A DNA stretch of 64,000 bases from Delphinapterus leucas (Eukaryota; Chordata; Mammalia; Artiodactyla; Monodontidae). Within the stretch, counting starts at the first letter, position 1; every line of letters starts with the position of its first letter. Location: the NCBI RefSeq assembly GCF_002288925.2, contig NW_022097996.1, positions 13,512,139-13,576,138 on the forward strand, written 5' to 3'. Under the pieces are notes generated by a model. That model saw only the letters and a list, made by a program, of their open reading frames with translations. It ran no database searches and was not told the DNA's origin. Positions 62,831 through 64,000 of the stretch are shown one piece after another. The translations under genes were made by a program, and so were the position numbers.

Positions 62831-64000
62831 CATGGGCAAACTAAACTCCAATAAAAATTAAAAGAAAAGAAAAGAAAATGCTCAAAACAAAACATAGGAA
62901 CAAACATACAAAAGGAACTAGAAACTATAGAAGGGTGCTATCTACCTGCTCAAAGAATGGGTAGATGTCTGCAAATATTTGTCCATCTGTGGTCACTAAA
63001 TTACTCATCACCAAATCCTCAGGAAAAAACAAGGGGGAGACACAGAGACATGCTTTGGGCTGCTTACAATATTTCAACACATAATGCTACCTACTTAATA
63101 CTGGAATTTCAACGGTCAGGAAAAATTAACTGTTATTTGCTCATTTTCTCCTAGAAGTTTTCATGTTCTAGCAGTATTTATCTCTTTTCCATAGGAAAGA
63201 CCAGCAAGGAATTGGAAAGTAAGTTCTTTGTTTCTGACAGCAGGTGTCACAATTGCCTAATAAAAGAGAAGCATGCTGTAAGTTTTCTTAATGAAAAAGA
63301 GAAAGGCACTAATCACTTTGACATATGGCTTTAAAAAACAGGCAACTAGTATCATTAGCACATTGTGAGAACTGACATGGTAATGAGTGCATTCCCGCAT
63401 TGGCAAGTAACATGCTGGTAAACTACAGCATTGATTTAATTATAGTTATTGAAGAGAAAAACAGAACACTACCTCATCAAATGTGTGTGTGTGTGTGTGT
63501 AAAAATATACATCCATATATACTACAAGCAATATTCCAACTTCATAAATGTTAAAATGGGAAAGGATGTTACCCTTAGCACCAAGGAAATATGGTCACTA
63601 ACCACATGCTGTTTGCAAGTGGCTGGTGAGTTTCACACCCCTGCCACTGCTTCCCAGTTTCCCAGACATCTGCCCTGTTCAGTTTCCCTTGCGCACAGCC
63701 TAATTCTGGAGGGTGCCAACCGAGTGTCAATACACCTGCTGGCTCATGCTTTAAGAAAACAACATGATGCTATACATCATCAGAATTTCGAGGCCACAGG
63801 GCCTGGGGTGATGAAGGACGGTGGTGGGCCCTGGTATTTGCTGATGGACACAGGAGGTGGTGCCCTCTTTTCCATTTGCATTTTTGGAGTAGTTAAGGGG
63901 GAAATAAAGAATTCTTTCTGCTGCCTGAAATAGGAGCGTGCAGCAAGTGCCTGCTGGTTTTTTTTTTCTTGGAGTTCAATAGTACAAGTAGGAGTTCAGT
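62831..64000. other. non-coding, no gene recognised
   Basis: A GT microsatellite lies at 63482-63500. The 177-codon ORF at 63400-63933 runs through this repeat and has no domain, so it is treated as chance. The rest shows nothing that can be named. Confidence 0.5.

Noticed and set aside
63400..63933. A 177-codon plus-strand ORF
   Set aside because: It crosses a GT microsatellite, has no domain or splice context, and its composition is that of surrounding non-coding DNA.

Overview
The window is vertebrate nuclear DNA, almost certainly from a cetacean. Four nearly full copies of the tRNA-derived CHR-type SINE characteristic of whales and dolphins are present (one per strand orientation twice over), together with L1 elements whose 5' UTR and 3' UTR are of the cetartiodactyl type, and older mammalian layers (MIR, L2, MER5A-like, Tigger, MaLR LTRs). 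There is no bacterial-style gene organisation. Most open reading frames in the window are chance ORFs or lie inside transposons.

The one host gene I can support lies on the minus strand between about 13.3 kb and 40.0 kb. Seventeen exons can be read, with splice sites and phases that join end to end, and they spell ADAM7, the epididymis-specific, catalytically dead member of the ADAMDEC1-ADAM28-ADAM7 cluster. The order is pro-domain (37275-39981), metalloprotease-like domain (24848-35989 and part of 24674-24848), disintegrin domain (21737-24848), cysteine-rich and EGF-like regions (14604-21331), transmembrane segment (13972-14078) and cytoplasmic tail (13284-13383). The signal-peptide and first pro-domain exons (about three) and the last short coding exon were not found.

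The gene is broken. I see two in-frame nonsense codons (29749-29751 and 20130-20132), two destroyed splice acceptors (AC at 27413-27414, GG at 24849-24850), a GC donor (21735-21736), a 4-base tandem duplication that shifts the frame just before the transmembrane exon, and a 1-base insertion that creates a stop just after the transmembrane segment. A SINE has also inserted 27 bases upstream of one acceptor. Exon boundaries and most of the protein are otherwise well kept, so this looks like a unitary pseudogene of moderate age.

Region by region: 1-0.77 kb is the 5' end of a minus-strand L1 that runs off the window; 0.8-13.3 kb is the gene's 3' flank with scattered repeats; 13.3-40 kb is the ADAM7 remnant with repeat-filled introns; 40-48.5 kb is 5' flank or far introns, with old L1 and L2 and one SINE; 48.5-55.4 kb holds little beyond small repeats and a Tigger1 deletion derivative; 55.4-57.9 kb is a twin-primed (5'-inverted) L1 insertion with a 13-base target-site duplication, set inside an older L1 mosaic that runs to about 62.4 kb, followed by an MLT1-like LTR and unremarkable sequence to the end.
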